A DNA stretch of 45,161 nucleotides from Cytophagales bacterium (GCA_022360875.1 JAKSBZ010000024.1:1-45161); one strand, 5' to 3'. Shown: positions 8,708 through 18,377, counted from the first letter of the stretch. Made by a program: numbers and translations. Notes: generated from the sequence alone by a model not told the origin.

Positions 8708-9760
8708 ATGAAGAAGACCATTATTTACACGGGCCTGACTCTCCTTCTCTTCATGGGAGCATTCTGGAAGCTCAGATCCAACAAGGCCGAGCAACAAGCT
8801 ATTTCAGACTTCGTCGCGCAAACAACCAAAAAATTTCCGATAAAAAGCGTGCAGGCAAAAAAAGTGAACAAAGCGCTTTCGATGGAAGCTGAGGGACGGC
8901 TTTTCCCCTTCAAGTCACTGAAACTGAAATCGGAGACACAAGGAAAAGTCGAAAAAATATTTAAGAAAAAAGGCGACAAAGTGCATCGCGGCGACCTGAT
9001 TCTTGAAACGGAAAACAGCGCCATTTACGCAGGGCTTCTGGCGGCGGAAGCTAACCACAAGCAGTCGCAGAACGACCTGGATCGCTTCGAAAAGCTATAC
9101 CAAGACGAGGCCGTGACCCTGCAGCAGCTGGAGCAAATCCGCGTGAAGGCAAAAGCCAGCGAAGCCGAATGGATTATGGCCAAAAAGCGCTTCCGCGACT
9201 CCAGGATCCAGGCGCCTATTCAGGGAGTGATCAACGAGGATTACTACGAAATCGGCGAATTCTTGGGCGGAGGAATGCCAATATGCGACATCGTGGACAA
9301 CAGCAAAGTGAAGCTGAAAGTGATGCTTTCGGAGCAGGAGATCCTGAAAGTGCAGAAAGGGCAAAGCGTAAAAGTGACAACCAACATTCATCCGAATAAA
9401 TCTTTCGAAGGAATGGTGTCAACCGTTTCGGTGCAAGGCGACAACACCTACCGCTACGAAGTGGAAATCCTGATTCCGAACCCGGACAACGAGCTGAAAG
9501 CCGGCATGTTCGCGCGCGGCATGTTCAGATTCCCAGCCCAAGAGCAGCTGCTGATTCCTCGAAAGGCTTTGGTGGAAGGCGTAAAAGCGCCGAAGGTTTA
9601 TGTGTTCTCCAACGGAAAGGTACACCTGAAAAACATTGTGCTCAACGGCCAAAGCGCCAGCGACCAGGTAAGTGTGTTCAGCGGACTGAAAGAAAACGAA
9701 TGGGTCGTAACCGACGGGATTTTCAATTTGGTGGACGGAATGGAAGTAGAGAAACTCTAA
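8708..9760 (+). CDS. RND efflux periplasmic adaptor (membrane fusion protein, HlyD/AcrA type)
   Basis: The 350-residue protein has an N-terminal membrane anchor or signal (7-20), a split lipoyl domain (about 75-106, then SRIQAPIQGVINEDYYEIGEF at about 165-186), a short alpha-hairpin between them (about 110-160), a beta-barrel domain (VKLKVMLSEQEILKVQKGQ onward) and a membrane-proximal domain to the end (ALVEGVKAPKVYVFSNGKVHLKNI). This order is standard for adaptors joining an RND pump to TolC. The hairpin is short compared with AcrA. It lies 43 bases after tolC and 9 bases before the pump gene, so all three are co-transcribed. Confidence 0.95.
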   Translation: MKKTIIYTGLTLLLFMGAFWKLRSNKAEQQAISDFVAQTTKKFPIKSVQAKKVNKALSMEAEGRLFPFKSLKLKSETQGKVEKIFKKKGDKVHRGDLILETENSAIYAGLLAAEANHKQSQNDLDRFEKLYQDEAVTLQQLEQIRVKAKASEAEWIMAKKRFRDSRIQAPIQGVINEDYYEIGEFLGGGMPICDIVDNSKVKLKVMLSEQEILKVQKGQSVKVTTNIHPNKSFEGMVSTVSVQGDNTYRYEVEILIPNPDNELKAGMFARGMFRFPAQEQLLIPRKALVEGVKAPKVYVFSNGKVHLKNIVLNGQSASDQVSVFSGLKENEWVVTDGIFNLVDGMEVEKL

Positions 9761-9769
9761 GCAAAGAAA

Positions 9770-12700
9770 ATGAAAATCACAGAATTATCTATCAATAGAC
9801 CTTCCCTGGTCGTGGTGCTTTTCACGATCTTGGTGGGTGCGGGCCTGTTCACTTACCGGTTTCTGGGCTATGAGCTGATTCCGGAAGTGGCGCCCCCTAC
9901 TATGACCGTAATTACGATTTATCCTGGCGCCTCGCCCGATGAGGTGGAAAGCAACGTAACGGAGAAAATTGAGCAAGCGCTCTCCAAGCTGAACGGCGTC
10001 AAAAAGATCACAGCCAACTCTTACGAGAACTTTTCAGTAATTTCCATTGAGCTTTTCTTTGGAGAAAATCTGGATCAGGCCATACAGAAAACAGCCAGCT
10101 ACATCAACTCGGTGAAAGGACAGATGCCTCGCGGCATTTCCGAACCGCAAATCGAGAAACGGGGAGTAGCCGATTTGCCAGTAATCTATGGAGGAGTTGC
10201 ATCCAGCCTGTCAAAAACCGACTTTTACGATCTCTTAGACAAAAAACTAAAGCCGAGGCTGCAGTCGGTTTCGGGCGTTGCAAAACTGAAATTTGTCGGC
10301 GGACAAAAGCGTGAAATCCAGATCAATATTGACAAAGACAAACTGACGACCTACGGCATTTCACTGCAGCAAATCACACAGATTCTTCAGTATTCAAACA
10401 TGGAGATTCCTGCCGGAAAAGTGAAAAACAAAGGAACGCAAAGCACGATTCGGGTTCGCGGAAAATTCAATGAGGTAGAAGACATCCGCGAATTGATTGT
10501 GGTGGACAATCCTGCGCAGGGTTTTAAAATCAAACTTTCGGACATTGCCGAAGTAGTCGACGGCAAGCAGGAAGAGAAAATCATTTCCCGAATAGACGGC
10601 ATCGAAGCCGTGGGCTTCCAAATTCTGAAACAGTCGGGAGCGAACGCAGTGGAAATGAGCGCCAAAGTGCACCAAGTAATGCGTCAGCTGGAAAATGAGT
10701 TTAATAATGCAAACCTTCAGTTCACCACTTTCACAGACACTACCGACTATACGATTCAGGCGGCAGAGGCTGTAACGCACGACTTGGAAATCGCCATCCT
10801 TTTGGTGTCGGTCGTTATGCTTTTGTTTCTACACAGCTTCCGCAACGCGGTAATCACCATGATCGCCGTTCCTACCTCGCTGGTTGCGACCTTCACAGTA
10901 GTTTACCTGCTGGGCTATACGCTCAATCTGATGACCTTGCTGGGACTTTCGCTCGTAGTCGGCATATTGGTGGACGACGCCATTATCGTAATCGAAAATA
11001 TTCACAGCCACATGGAGAAAGGCAAAACCGCGGCGCAAGCGGCTTTGGATGCCATCAGAGAAATTGCCCTAACTGTGTCATCCATCACCCTCGTAATTAT
11101 CGTTGTGTTCCTTCCGCTCGGCATGACCGGCGGAATGGTAGGATTGCTTTTTCAGCAGTTCAGCGTCGTGGTTGCCTTCTCCACCCTTATGAGTTTGCTT
11201 GTTGCCTTTACCCTGGTGCCGCTTCTGATGGCAAAATTCTCCAAGCACGAAACCGTCAATCCGAATTCATTTTTTGGAAAGCTGATTCTGGGTTTTGAGA
11301 AAATCATTGACAGAATGATCGACGCCTTCACCAACGGACTGAAATGGGCGCTGCGCCACAAAGCTGTAACTTTGCTGGCAACATTAGTCATGTTCTTTGG
11401 CTCCTTTGCTCTTCTGACCATGGGCTACATCGGTTCGGAAGCTTTTGCAAGCGGCGACCGGGGCGACTTCACTATCCAGATTGAACTGCCGAAATCCGTT
11501 ACGCCAAAAGCCACCAACGAGCTGACTCAGGAAGTGGAAACCTACGTAGGAAGCCTGCCGGAGGTGGAACAGCTGAATGTGGTAGTTGGGACGAAAGAAA
11601 CCGACGAAGAAGGACAGGGAACACCGTACTTCTCGTACATCAACGTTAAGCTTTCGGACAAACGCAAGCTCAGCACAGCGCTTTACGCGCACCAGATCCG
11701 TTTGGAACTGGAAAAACGAATTCCCAACGCTTCGTTCACCACTGCCACGCTGGACGATATGGGAAGCTCAAATCCGTACAAAGTGGAGCTGATCGTGCAG
11801 GGCAACGAGACGGACAAACTGATTGAGTACGCGGAAAGCATCCGCACCAGCATTGAATCGATCCCGGGAATTATCCGCACGAAACTTTCGCTGGAAAAAG
11901 GCGCCAAGGAACTGAACATCAACATAGACCGCGCAAAGCTGGCAACGCTGGACCTAACCGTGGGCGAAGTCGGCATGCAGATGCGCACGGCCTTTGAAGG
12001 CGACAATCAGTCGAAGCTGAAAGTCGGCAACCGCGAATACGACATTCTGGTTCGCCTGGACAACTTCGACCGCCAAAGCATTGCCGATATCGAAAACCTT
12101 CCGTTTACCAATGCCAGCGGACAAGTGTTCAAGCTGAGCCAGTTTGCCGCCGTTTCCGAAGAAGCCGGCCTAACACAGCTCGACCGCTACAACCGACTGC
12201 CTTCCGTAACTGTGAAAGTTCAAGTGTCGGGAAGGCCGACCGGTACTGTAGGAGAAGAAATGAAAACCGTTATTGACGGACTGGATAAGCCGGATGGCGT
12301 AAAACTGCACTACGGCGGAGATCTGGAAATGCAAGCTGAAAGCTTCGGCCGGCTCGGAACCGCCTTCATGATCTCCATTGTTCTGGTTTACCTGATCATG
12401 ATCGCCCTGTACGACTCGTACATTACGCCGCTTGTGGTGTTGTTCTCGATCCCGCTGGCGATTATCGGAGCGCTTTGGGCACTGGCCCTAACCCAGCAGA
12501 ACCTGAGCATCTTCACTATTCTGGGGATCATCATGCTCATCGGCTTGGTGGCGAAAAACGCGATTATGCTTGTGGACTTTGCCAACACAGCGCTTAAGGA
12601 AGGTAAAGAAATCGTAGAAGCACTTGTTTTCGCGACTCAAGCGCGCTTCCGTCCGATTTTCATGACTACTATTGCAATGGTGGTCGGGATGCTGCCGATT

Positions 12701-12898
12701 GCCACAGCCACCGGTGCAGGATCTTCATGGAAAAACGGATTGGCCTGGGCGCTGATCGGCGGGCTCTCCAGCTCCATGGTGCTCACGCTCATCGTTATTC
12801 CGGTAATCTTTTATCTCAGCTATCAAATGAGGACTTGGATGAACAATAAATTCAAGAAAAAAGAAAAAGCGAAAGCGGAAATTACTGTGCATTCCTAA
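9770..12898 (+). CDS. RND family multidrug-type efflux transporter permease (AcrB/HAE1-like)
   Basis: The 1042-residue inner-membrane pump has the usual length and two-fold repeat of RND transporters: 12 transmembrane helices and two large periplasmic loops. The proton-relay residues are present: D402 and D403 in VGILVDDAIIVIENI (helix 4) and K929 in LVAKNAIMLVDFAN (helix 10), equivalent to AcrB D407, D408 and K940. The first helix is followed by FLGYELIPEVAPPTMTVITIYPGASPDEVE, typical of the HAE1 group rather than metal (CusA) pumps. Substrates cannot be predicted; drugs, bile or detergents, or lipid-like compounds are usual. No local regulator is present. It ends the operon, with a terminator 23 bases downstream. 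Confidence 0.96.
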   Translation: MKITELSINRPSLVVVLFTILVGAGLFTYRFLGYELIPEVAPPTMTVITIYPGASPDEVESNVTEKIEQALSKLNGVKKITANSYENFSVISIELFFGENLDQAIQKTASYINSVKGQMPRGISEPQIEKRGVADLPVIYGGVASSLSKTDFYDLLDKKLKPRLQSVSGVAKLKFVGGQKREIQINIDKDKLTTYGISLQQITQILQYSNMEIPAGKVKNKGTQSTIRVRGKFNEVEDIRELIVVDNPAQGFKIKLSDIAEVVDGKQEEKIISRIDGIEAVGFQILKQSGANAVEMSAKVHQVMRQLENEFNNANLQFTTFTDTTDYTIQAAEAVTHDLEIAILLVSVVMLLFLHSFRNAVITMIAVPTSLVATFTVVYLLGYTLNLMTLLGLSLVVGILVDDAIIVIENIHSHMEKGKTAAQAALDAIREIALTVSSITLVIIVVFLPLGMTGGMVGLLFQQFSVVVAFSTLMSLLVAFTLVPLLMAKFSKHETVNPNSFFGKLILGFEKIIDRMIDAFTNGLKWALRHKAVTLLATLVMFFGSFALLTMGYIGSEAFASGDRGDFTIQIELPKSVTPKATNELTQEVETYVGSLPEVEQLNVVVGTKETDEEGQGTPYFSYINVKLSDKRKLSTALYAHQIRLELEKRIPNASFTTATLDDMGSSNPYKVELIVQGNETDKLIEYAESIRTSIESIPGIIRTKLSLEKGAKELNINIDRAKLATLDLTVGEVGMQMRTAFEGDNQSKLKVGNREYDILVRLDNFDRQSIADIENLPFTNASGQVFKLSQFAAVSEEAGLTQLDRYNRLPSVTVKVQVSGRPTGTVGEEMKTVIDGLDKPDGVKLHYGGDLEMQAESFGRLGTAFMISIVLVYLIMIALYDSYITPLVVLFSIPLAIIGALWALALTQQNLSIFTILGIIMLIGLVAKNAIMLVDFANTALKEGKEIVEALVFATQARFRPIFMTTIAMVVGMLPIATATGAGSSWKNGLAWALIGGLSSSMVLTLIVIPVIFYLSYQMRTWMNNKFKKKEKAKAEITVHS

Positions 12899-12920
12899 GA
12901 CTTGGTTTTTTCATGTTTTA

Positions 12921-12961
12921 GCCTGGCGTGAGACTTGTTTCAAGCGCCGGGCTTTTTTTTT
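12921..12961 (+). terminator. Rho-independent terminator of the efflux operon
   Basis: GCCTGGCG (12921-12928) pairs with CGCCGGGC (12945-12952) with one G-T pair, followed directly by a run of nine T (12953-12961). Confidence 0.85.
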
Positions 12962-13011
12962 GTAGTCTCAAATTAATCGCTAAATTCACAAGCAAAACAT
13001 TAAACTTTGAC

Positions 13012-13845
13012 ATGAATTTTCGTTCACTTTTTAATCCCGCAATTCTTTTTTTATCTGTACTTCTTTTTAGTTGCCAATCCAAGCCTTACACCCATTCCAA
13101 GCCTTATATTTTTCTTCAAAAAGAAGGAAGAAAGCGCGCAGACTGGAAATTGATTTGGGGCGACGACTTTGAAAAGCAACAGTTGGACACCAGCAAATGG
13201 TCGAAGATAACGCCCAATGTTCACGACTGGGGCAGACACATGAGTGCAGACGATGCCTGCTTCAAAATTGAAAACGGCAAAATATTCTTGAGAGGAATTG
13301 TAAATCCGGATACCTTAAAAGACGCTCGGAAATTTCTTACCGGAGGGATATATTCCAAAAACAAGTTTGCTTTCCGCTACGGCAAAGTGGAAGTCTGCGC
13401 CAAACTCGAAAGCGCAAAAGGCGCCTGGCCGGCAATTTGGATGAAATCGGACGCCGATCCGTTCGGCTCGTGGCCCAAAAGCGGCGAAATCGATTTGATG
13501 GAGCATTTAAACTTCGACTCCATTGTATATCAAACCATTCACTCTTTTTACTCCCAAAAAATAGACAGCAAACATCCGGCAAACGGCACTACAGCAGCAC
13601 TGAAGCCTTCCGAGTTCAACGTCTACGGAATGGAATGGTACCCGGACCGTCTGGTTTTCACCCTGAACGGAAGACCCACTTTTACCTACCCGAAACTCAA
13701 AGAAGCCGACCACGTGCAGTGGCCGTTCGATCAGCCGTTTTATTTGCTCATCGACCAGCAGCTGGGCGGCAAATGGGTAGGCCGCATTAATCCAGAAGAC
13801 TTGCCGGTGCAAATGATTGTAGACTGGGTAAAAGTTTACCAATAA
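13012..13845 (+). CDS. Glycoside hydrolase family 16 lipoprotein (laminarinase/licheninase-type)
   Basis: I start the gene at the ATG at 13012 because it opens a clean lipoprotein leader (lipobox LFSC, Cys21); an in-frame start at 12928 would lie inside the terminator stem. The 277-residue protein has the GH16 beta-jelly-roll motifs: WKLIWGDDFEKQQLDTSKW, GGIYSKNKFAFRYGKVEVCAK and the catalytic SGEIDLMEH with E159 (nucleophile), D161 and E164 (acid/base). MEWYPDRLVFTLNG and the final MIVDWVKVYQ are also typical. GH16 enzymes hydrolyse beta-1,3 or mixed beta-1,3/1,4 glucans or sulfated galactans; the exact substrate cannot be read here. As a lipoprotein it probably sits on the cell envelope. 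It converges with the gene ending at 13860. Confidence 0.92.
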   Translation: MNFRSLFNPAILFLSVLLFSCQSKPYTHSKPYIFLQKEGRKRADWKLIWGDDFEKQQLDTSKWSKITPNVHDWGRHMSADDACFKIENGKIFLRGIVNPDTLKDARKFLTGGIYSKNKFAFRYGKVEVCAKLESAKGAWPAIWMKSDADPFGSWPKSGEIDLMEHLNFDSIVYQTIHSFYSQKIDSKHPANGTTAALKPSEFNVYGMEWYPDRLVFTLNGRPTFTYPKLKEADHVQWPFDQPFYLLIDQQLGGKWVGRINPEDLPVQMIVDWVKVYQ

Positions 13846-13859
13846 GCCCTCGGCTTTAC

Positions 13860-15343
13860 TCAGTCTCTTTTTAGACTTCCGTACGGAGAGAAACCGCAAA
13901 CCGGTTTCTTTTTTTTCGGAAGTATAAAAGTCTTAAATCCAAAGTAAACACCTGCGTCTGTTTTTTCCTTTTTCGAAAACACAGAACCCAAATCCTGCAC
14001 TCCCATAAACACAGGGCCAAAACGAAATCCGCCCCCCACAAACAGCTTTTTATCGAAAGCAGACGAAACCGGCAGATAAACACCCATGAGCATGCTTTCC
14101 CAGCGCGGCGTAAGCTGCCAATAATGGGCTTCCTTCAGCTGAAAATCTGCATAAGAAAGTTCCGGAACTGAAAAAGACGTCAGGGCGTTCAAGTAAAACC
14201 CTTTGGACACGTTCCAGTCGAACTGAATCTGAAATCGGGTCGGAAGACTTATCGTAAAGTAATCAGCAGGTTTTTCCAAATTCGCCACTTCATCAAGTTT
14301 TGAGTGAATCTTGTTAAGAGAAGTCATGCCTTTAAAAAAGCTATTCAGATCCAGATAATAAGTCGATGGTTTTAAAGACACTATATCTGCCGAGTATTTG
14401 CTTTGGTCATAACCGATACGCCCCAAGTCCAACAAAGCAATGCCCGCTTTGTATACATAGTTAGCTTCCCGAGGCATGAGTGCCGGCAGCTCCCTCTTGT
14501 CGAAGGTAGGACAAGAAATGTAGTAGCGTTTTTTTACAAAAACAGCACCCAAATCCATTCCCAGGGAAAACCCCTGCTGCACTTTGTATTTTTGCCTTTC
14601 GAAGACTTGCTTACTTCCAAATTGCTGGAAAACTCTACCGCTCCCTGAAACTCGGCCACATAGTTCATTTGCGTCAGGTCAACGCCATACTGAAGCCTGT
14701 CCAATGCCGCATAAGCCGCGCCCGCTCCTTTCAGCACTTTGGGCGTTAGTCCCACACTCAAAAGCCAGTCGCGCTCGTCCCTTAGCAGATACGAAACAGG
14801 AACTGCGATTTCGAGCCAGCCCAATGCCGTTGCCGAGCCCGAAAGAGACGAGCTGGAAAAAGGATTGTCTATATCAAAACGAAAACCGCCAATAGCAGCG
14901 TCAATCAGCTCATCCGATAATTCGTCGGGCGTTGAAACATTTGCGCGAACGCGCGGAGCTATCCCAACAGCCCACCGGCCATCTCCCAGCTTTCTGACAA
15001 CTGAAAAAGGCACAACATCCGCACTCGCAAACAAATGCCGTCTACCCTGCCTAAAGAGTTCACTGACTACATAGTGAAAACTTTCCTCTTGGTTTTGCTG
15101 ATAATAAAAGATGTTGTTGTAAAACACGACATTAACGCCAAGAAAAGTGGCGTCAAAATTCGAAGGAGCCAGAGCCGAAGCACCGGGCTGTCCCAGCATT
15201 CCCACCGACGGCGCCCAGTTGTCCTGAGACACTCCGGGAAAATGCTGCCCGAGAACGTCATTTTCAAAACATAAAACAAGAAAAAATAGGCAAAACCACT
15301 TTGGAGCGTCAATGCCTTTCAACAAGCTGTTAAAAAAATTCAT
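13860..15343 (-). pseudogene. Frameshifted outer-membrane protein (DUF5723-like)
   Basis: Two overlapping frames together make one protein of about 490 residues. The first frame (15343 to about 14590) has a signal peptide ending near VLGQ, then beta-rich sequence (GVNVVFYNNIFYY, LGDGRWAVGIAPRVRAN, GWLEIAVPVSYLL). It then runs out of frame into NTKCSRG and stops at 14534. The second frame (from about 14590 to 13860) continues smoothly as YKVQQGFSLGMDLGAVFVKK through to an aromatic-rich barrel-like C-terminus (VGGGFRFGPVFMGVQDLG). The break lies at a five-T run on the plus strand (14589-14593); one extra base there gives GKKYKVQQ and a continuous protein. The architecture resembles the DUF5723 barrel proteins common in Bacteroidota, though that match is from memory. 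It could be a true mutation, a sequencing error or slippage. Confidence 0.7.
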
Positions 15344-15436
15344 TCAGCAAATATAGAGCTTGAGAGGAAAAAATGATCAAAAGAAAACAATAATTGAACT
15401 ATGAAACCATTGTACATATCACAAGCTTTTCCTCAT

Positions 15437-15466
15437 AAAAAAAGCGAAGCTAAAACAGCTCCGCTT
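15437..15466 (-). terminator. Rho-independent terminator of feoAB
   Basis: On the minus strand AAGCGGAGCT pairs with AGCTTCGCTT (one G-T pair, five-base loop) and is followed by a run of T, about 30 bases after the feoB stop. Confidence 0.85.
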
Positions 15467-15496
15467 AATAATCTCTTTGCCAAATAAATTTTCCGA

Positions 15497-17596
15497 TTAG
15501 GAGAGCCACTGGTAAACGGCAAAAGCAAATGCATAGGCCATTCCCGACATGTAGAACAGCTGAATCACCGGCCATTTCCAGCTCTTGGTCTCGCGATAAA
15601 CAATAGCTAATGTGCTCATACACTGCATAGCAAACACATAAAAGATGAGCAGGGAAAAAGCAACTGCAGTCGTGTACATCGGCCCTCCGGTTTTCGGATT
15701 TTTCTCCGCCCTCATCCGATCGAGAATCGTTCCTTCGCCGGCATCAGACCCAATGCTGTATATAGTTGCCATAGTACCGACAAACACCTCGCGCGCGGCA
15801 AAAGACGAGACGATGGCAATGCCGATTTTCCAGTCATAGCCCAGCGGAGCTATCGCCGGTTCAATCGCTTTTCCGAAACGGCCGGCATAGGAATTTTCCA
15901 GTTTGTAGGCGCTGACCTTGTGATCAAAATCCGCCTGGCTAAGCCCTGCATTGTCCACTTGACGGCTAACGGTCTCTTCAGCTTTCTCCATAACATCGCC
16001 TGGACCGTAAGAAGCAAGCGCCCATAGAATCACCGATATGGCCATAATTACTTTACCAGCCTCAAGCACAAATGTCTTAGATTTCTCAAAAACCGTAACC
16101 ATTACATTTCTCCATCGCGGCATGCGGTAATGCGGCAACTCCATTACCAAAAACGACCGCTGTCCGCTTTTCAAAACCTTGCTGAACACTAAAGCAGCAA
16201 CCAGCGCGGAAAAAAAACCGAGCAAGTACAGGCCCAGCAGCGCAATCCCCTGCAGATTGAAACCCAGCCAGGCTTTGTCGGGAACCACCAGAGCTATTAG
16301 AATAGCATAAACGGGCAAACGCGCTGAACAGCTCACAAGGGGCGCCACCATAATTGTTGTAAGCCGATCTTTATGGTTCTCGATACCCCGCGCAGCCATC
16401 ACAGCCGGAATAGCGCAGGCCGCGCTCGATATAAGCGGTACAATGCTTCTTCCGTTGAGGCCAAACTTCCGCATTATTTTGTCCATCATAAACACCACAC
16501 GCGCCATATAGCCGCTTTCCTCCAGCAGTGAAATGCAGACGAACAGTATCGCTATTTGCGGAACAAATATTACGATACCTCCCAATCCCGGAACAATTCC
16601 TTCGGCAATCAACCGTGCCAACGGACCGCTGGGCAACACCTGCAGCAGCCAGGCACTCAGTGAAGCAAACGACTCGTCAATCATATCCATCGGCACACTT
16701 GACCACTCGTAAATCGCCTGGAAGATCAGAAACAACAGACCGAAGAAAATCAGATAGCCTCCGAATTTATGCGTGAAAATCTTATCCAGCTTTTCAGTAG
16801 CGGATACCTTCTTTTCAATGACTTTTTGCTTTACTGACCGCTTAATAATTTCGCTGATTAGCCGGTAACGGGCCACCGTTTCCTTAGCCTGAAATTTTTC
16901 CGATTTAAAATTCGTCGCTTTTTTTATTGCACAGATTTTTTCTTTGCATCTCTCCGTTAGATTGGGAATGGCAAAACGCTGCTGTCCGTACTGGTAAGCC
17001 AGATAATCATTGGAAATAGAAAATTCCCCTTTTACCTCTTCGATAAAATCGCCTGCCAGCTCGCTGACGGCATACATCGAACGGCTTCTTTGCTTGGGCG
17101 GGCGATCAAAAAATTTTTTCAGCTCTTCTAGCCCATGCCCGGTGCGCCCGTTCACTTTCAGCACAGGAACACCTAGCTCTTTGGCCAACTGAGGCACATC
17201 GATTTCCATTCCCCTCTTTTCGGCCAAATCGGTCATGGTCAACACAACGACCAAGGGCAAACCCAAATCAATAATCTGCGTACAAAGCAGCAAGTTTCTT
17301 TTCAAGTTGGAAGCGTCCAGAACGATCACGCCCAAGTCCGGCGCAAGCTTCGGGCAGCTCAGCGTTTCAAACACCACCTGTTCGTCCAGCGAACGCGGAT
17401 AAATGCTGTAGGTTCCCGGCAAGTCGATCAGTTTGCACTTACTGCCCTCAAAGCTGTGGGTAAAACCCTCTTTTTTGTCTACCGTTACTCCGGGGAAATT
17501 TCCGACTTTTTGGTTCAGTCCGGTAAGGTGGTTGAATATGGACGACTTTCCTGCGTTGGGGTTGCCGATCAACCCTATAGTCAATGGTTTGCTCAC
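15497..17596 (-). CDS. feoB: Ferrous iron transporter B
   Basis: The 699-residue protein has an N-terminal G domain and a polytopic membrane domain (about 280-699) with the two Gate regions and FeoB core. G-motifs: G1 GNPNAGKS (11-18), G2 region NFPGVTV (33-39), G3 DLPG (58-61). G4 reads TMTD (120-123) instead of the usual NxxD. Membrane motifs include PQIAILFVCISLLEESGYMARV and PLVSCSARLPVYA, the latter containing the conserved gate cysteine. It moves Fe(II) from periplasm to cytoplasm. It follows feoA by five bases in the same operon. The C-terminus is short, with no FeoC gene visible. Regulation is probably by iron through the palindrome upstream of feoA. Confidence 0.96.
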   Translation of the reverse strand: MSKPLTIGLIGNPNAGKSSIFNHLTGLNQKVGNFPGVTVDKKEGFTHSFEGSKCKLIDLPGTYSIYPRSLDEQVVFETLSCPKLAPDLGVIVLDASNLKRNLLLCTQIIDLGLPLVVVLTMTDLAEKRGMEIDVPQLAKELGVPVLKVNGRTGHGLEELKKFFDRPPKQRSRSMYAVSELAGDFIEEVKGEFSISNDYLAYQYGQQRFAIPNLTERCKEKICAIKKATNFKSEKFQAKETVARYRLISEIIKRSVKQKVIEKKVSATEKLDKIFTHKFGGYLIFFGLLFLIFQAIYEWSSVPMDMIDESFASLSAWLLQVLPSGPLARLIAEGIVPGLGGIVIFVPQIAILFVCISLLEESGYMARVVFMMDKIMRKFGLNGRSIVPLISSAACAIPAVMAARGIENHKDRLTTIMVAPLVSCSARLPVYAILIALVVPDKAWLGFNLQGIALLGLYLLGFFSALVAALVFSKVLKSGQRSFLVMELPHYRMPRWRNVMVTVFEKSKTFVLEAGKVIMAISVILWALASYGPGDVMEKAEETVSRQVDNAGLSQADFDHKVSAYKLENSYAGRFGKAIEPAIAPLGYDWKIGIAIVSSFAAREVFVGTMATIYSIGSDAGEGTILDRMRAEKNPKTGGPMYTTAVAFSLLIFYVFAMQCMSTLAIVYRETKSWKWPVIQLFYMSGMAYAFAFAVYQWLS

Positions 17597-17601
17597 TGCA
17601 C

Positions 17602-17820
17602 TTATTCTATAATGATAACTGAAGCTTCGTCCTTGCGCAAGGACAGCTGGTAATCAGACACTTCAACAGCAACAGGATCGCCCAAAGGAGCTGTAAACTG
17701 TAGTTTAATGAACTCACCCGGCAGACAACCCATCTCCAACAACTTCAGCGAAAGGCTGTCATCCGAAAAGCCGTGTATAACAGCAGTTTCTCCTCTCTTT
17801 AAGTCTGCGGCAGTTCTCAT
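17602..17820 (-). CDS. feoA: Ferrous iron transport protein A
   Basis: A 72-residue cytoplasmic SH3-like protein with the family pattern: an L-x-x-G start (ADLKRGETAVIHGF), LLEMGCLPGEFIKLQF, and a final PVAVEVSDYQLSLRKDEASVIIIE. FeoA is thought to bind FeoB and support Fe(II) uptake. It is the first gene of the operon, five bases before feoB. Fourteen bases upstream of the ATG lies a 6-5-6 palindrome of DtxR-operator type. Confidence 0.93.
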   Translation of the reverse strand: MRTAADLKRGETAVIHGFSDDSLSLKLLEMGCLPGEFIKLQFTAPLGDPVAVEVSDYQLSLRKDEASVIIIE

Positions 17821-17833
17821 ATTGCTCTTTTTA

Positions 17834-17850
17834 TTTAGATTATGTCTAAA
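17834..17850. promoter_or_regulatory. DtxR-like palindromic operator before feoA
   Basis: TTTAGATTATGTCTAAA has perfect 6-base arms (TTTAGA/TCTAAA) around five bases and ends 14 bases before the feoA start, where it could block transcription or initiation. Its shape (TTTA-purine-purine arms) resembles operators of DtxR/IdeR/MntR repressors and not a Fur box. That the regulator encoded at 40158-40808 binds it is inference. Confidence 0.6.
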
Positions 17851-17918
17851 GACGCAAGTTAGCGCTTTCTTGCCAAAGAGAAAAAACTGGCTCTGTTTAT
17901 TTTCACTTCCTTTGCAAC

Positions 17919-18377
17919 CTATGCTTCCAGGTTTTCATTCATCCAATTCCACACTGCTTCATATTCATACCCGCGCCCCAATGCGTATCGCAGCAACTTG
18001 GCTTTTTTCTCTCTTAAGCCGCCAGCCTTAATGTTCGCTGCTTTTTTTTCCAGCAAGGCGTTCATATTTTCCTCGTATTCTTCTTCCTCCACCTCATCCC
18101 AGCACTTGTCTATCTGATCTGGACTTACCCCTTTCAACAAAAGACTCTGCCGAATTTTGCGCCTTCCCCACTTTTTGTACCGATGCTTTCCCCGAATATA
18201 CGAGCGCACATACCGTTCTTCATCCAAGTACCCTTCACCGGTCAACATCTCAAGAATCTCTACAGCCTCTTCTTCACCCGCCTTTAACTGACGAAGCTTC
18301 TGCACCACCTCCGAAACGCACCTTTCCCGGTAAGCGCAGTACTCCATCATCTTGTGTTTAAGTGCATCTGTCTCCAT
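17919..18377 (-). CDS. recX: Regulatory protein RecX
   Basis: A 152-residue helical protein with the RecX three-helix repeats. YCAYRERCVSEVVQKLRQL opens the first repeat (the CxxxLxxREHS-type region of the family), YLDEERYVRSYIRGKHRYKKWGRRKIRQSLLLKGVS is the diagnostic central motif, and KLLRYALGRGYEYEAVW closes the third repeat. RecX binds RecA filaments and limits recombinase activity. recA is not adjacent here. It lies about 100 bases upstream of feoA on the same strand, but the operator and promoter between them suggest separate units. Confidence 0.92.
   Translation of the reverse strand: METDALKHKMMEYCAYRERCVSEVVQKLRQLKAGEEEAVEILEMLTGEGYLDEERYVRSYIRGKHRYKKWGRRKIRQSLLLKGVSPDQIDKCWDEVEEEEYEENMNALLEKKAANIKAGGLREKKAKLLRYALGRGYEYEAVWNWMNENLEA

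Noticed and set aside
12928-13011. Longer start for the GH16 protein at 12928
   Set aside because: It begins inside the terminator of the efflux operon, and the ATG at 13012 gives a perfect lipoprotein leader.
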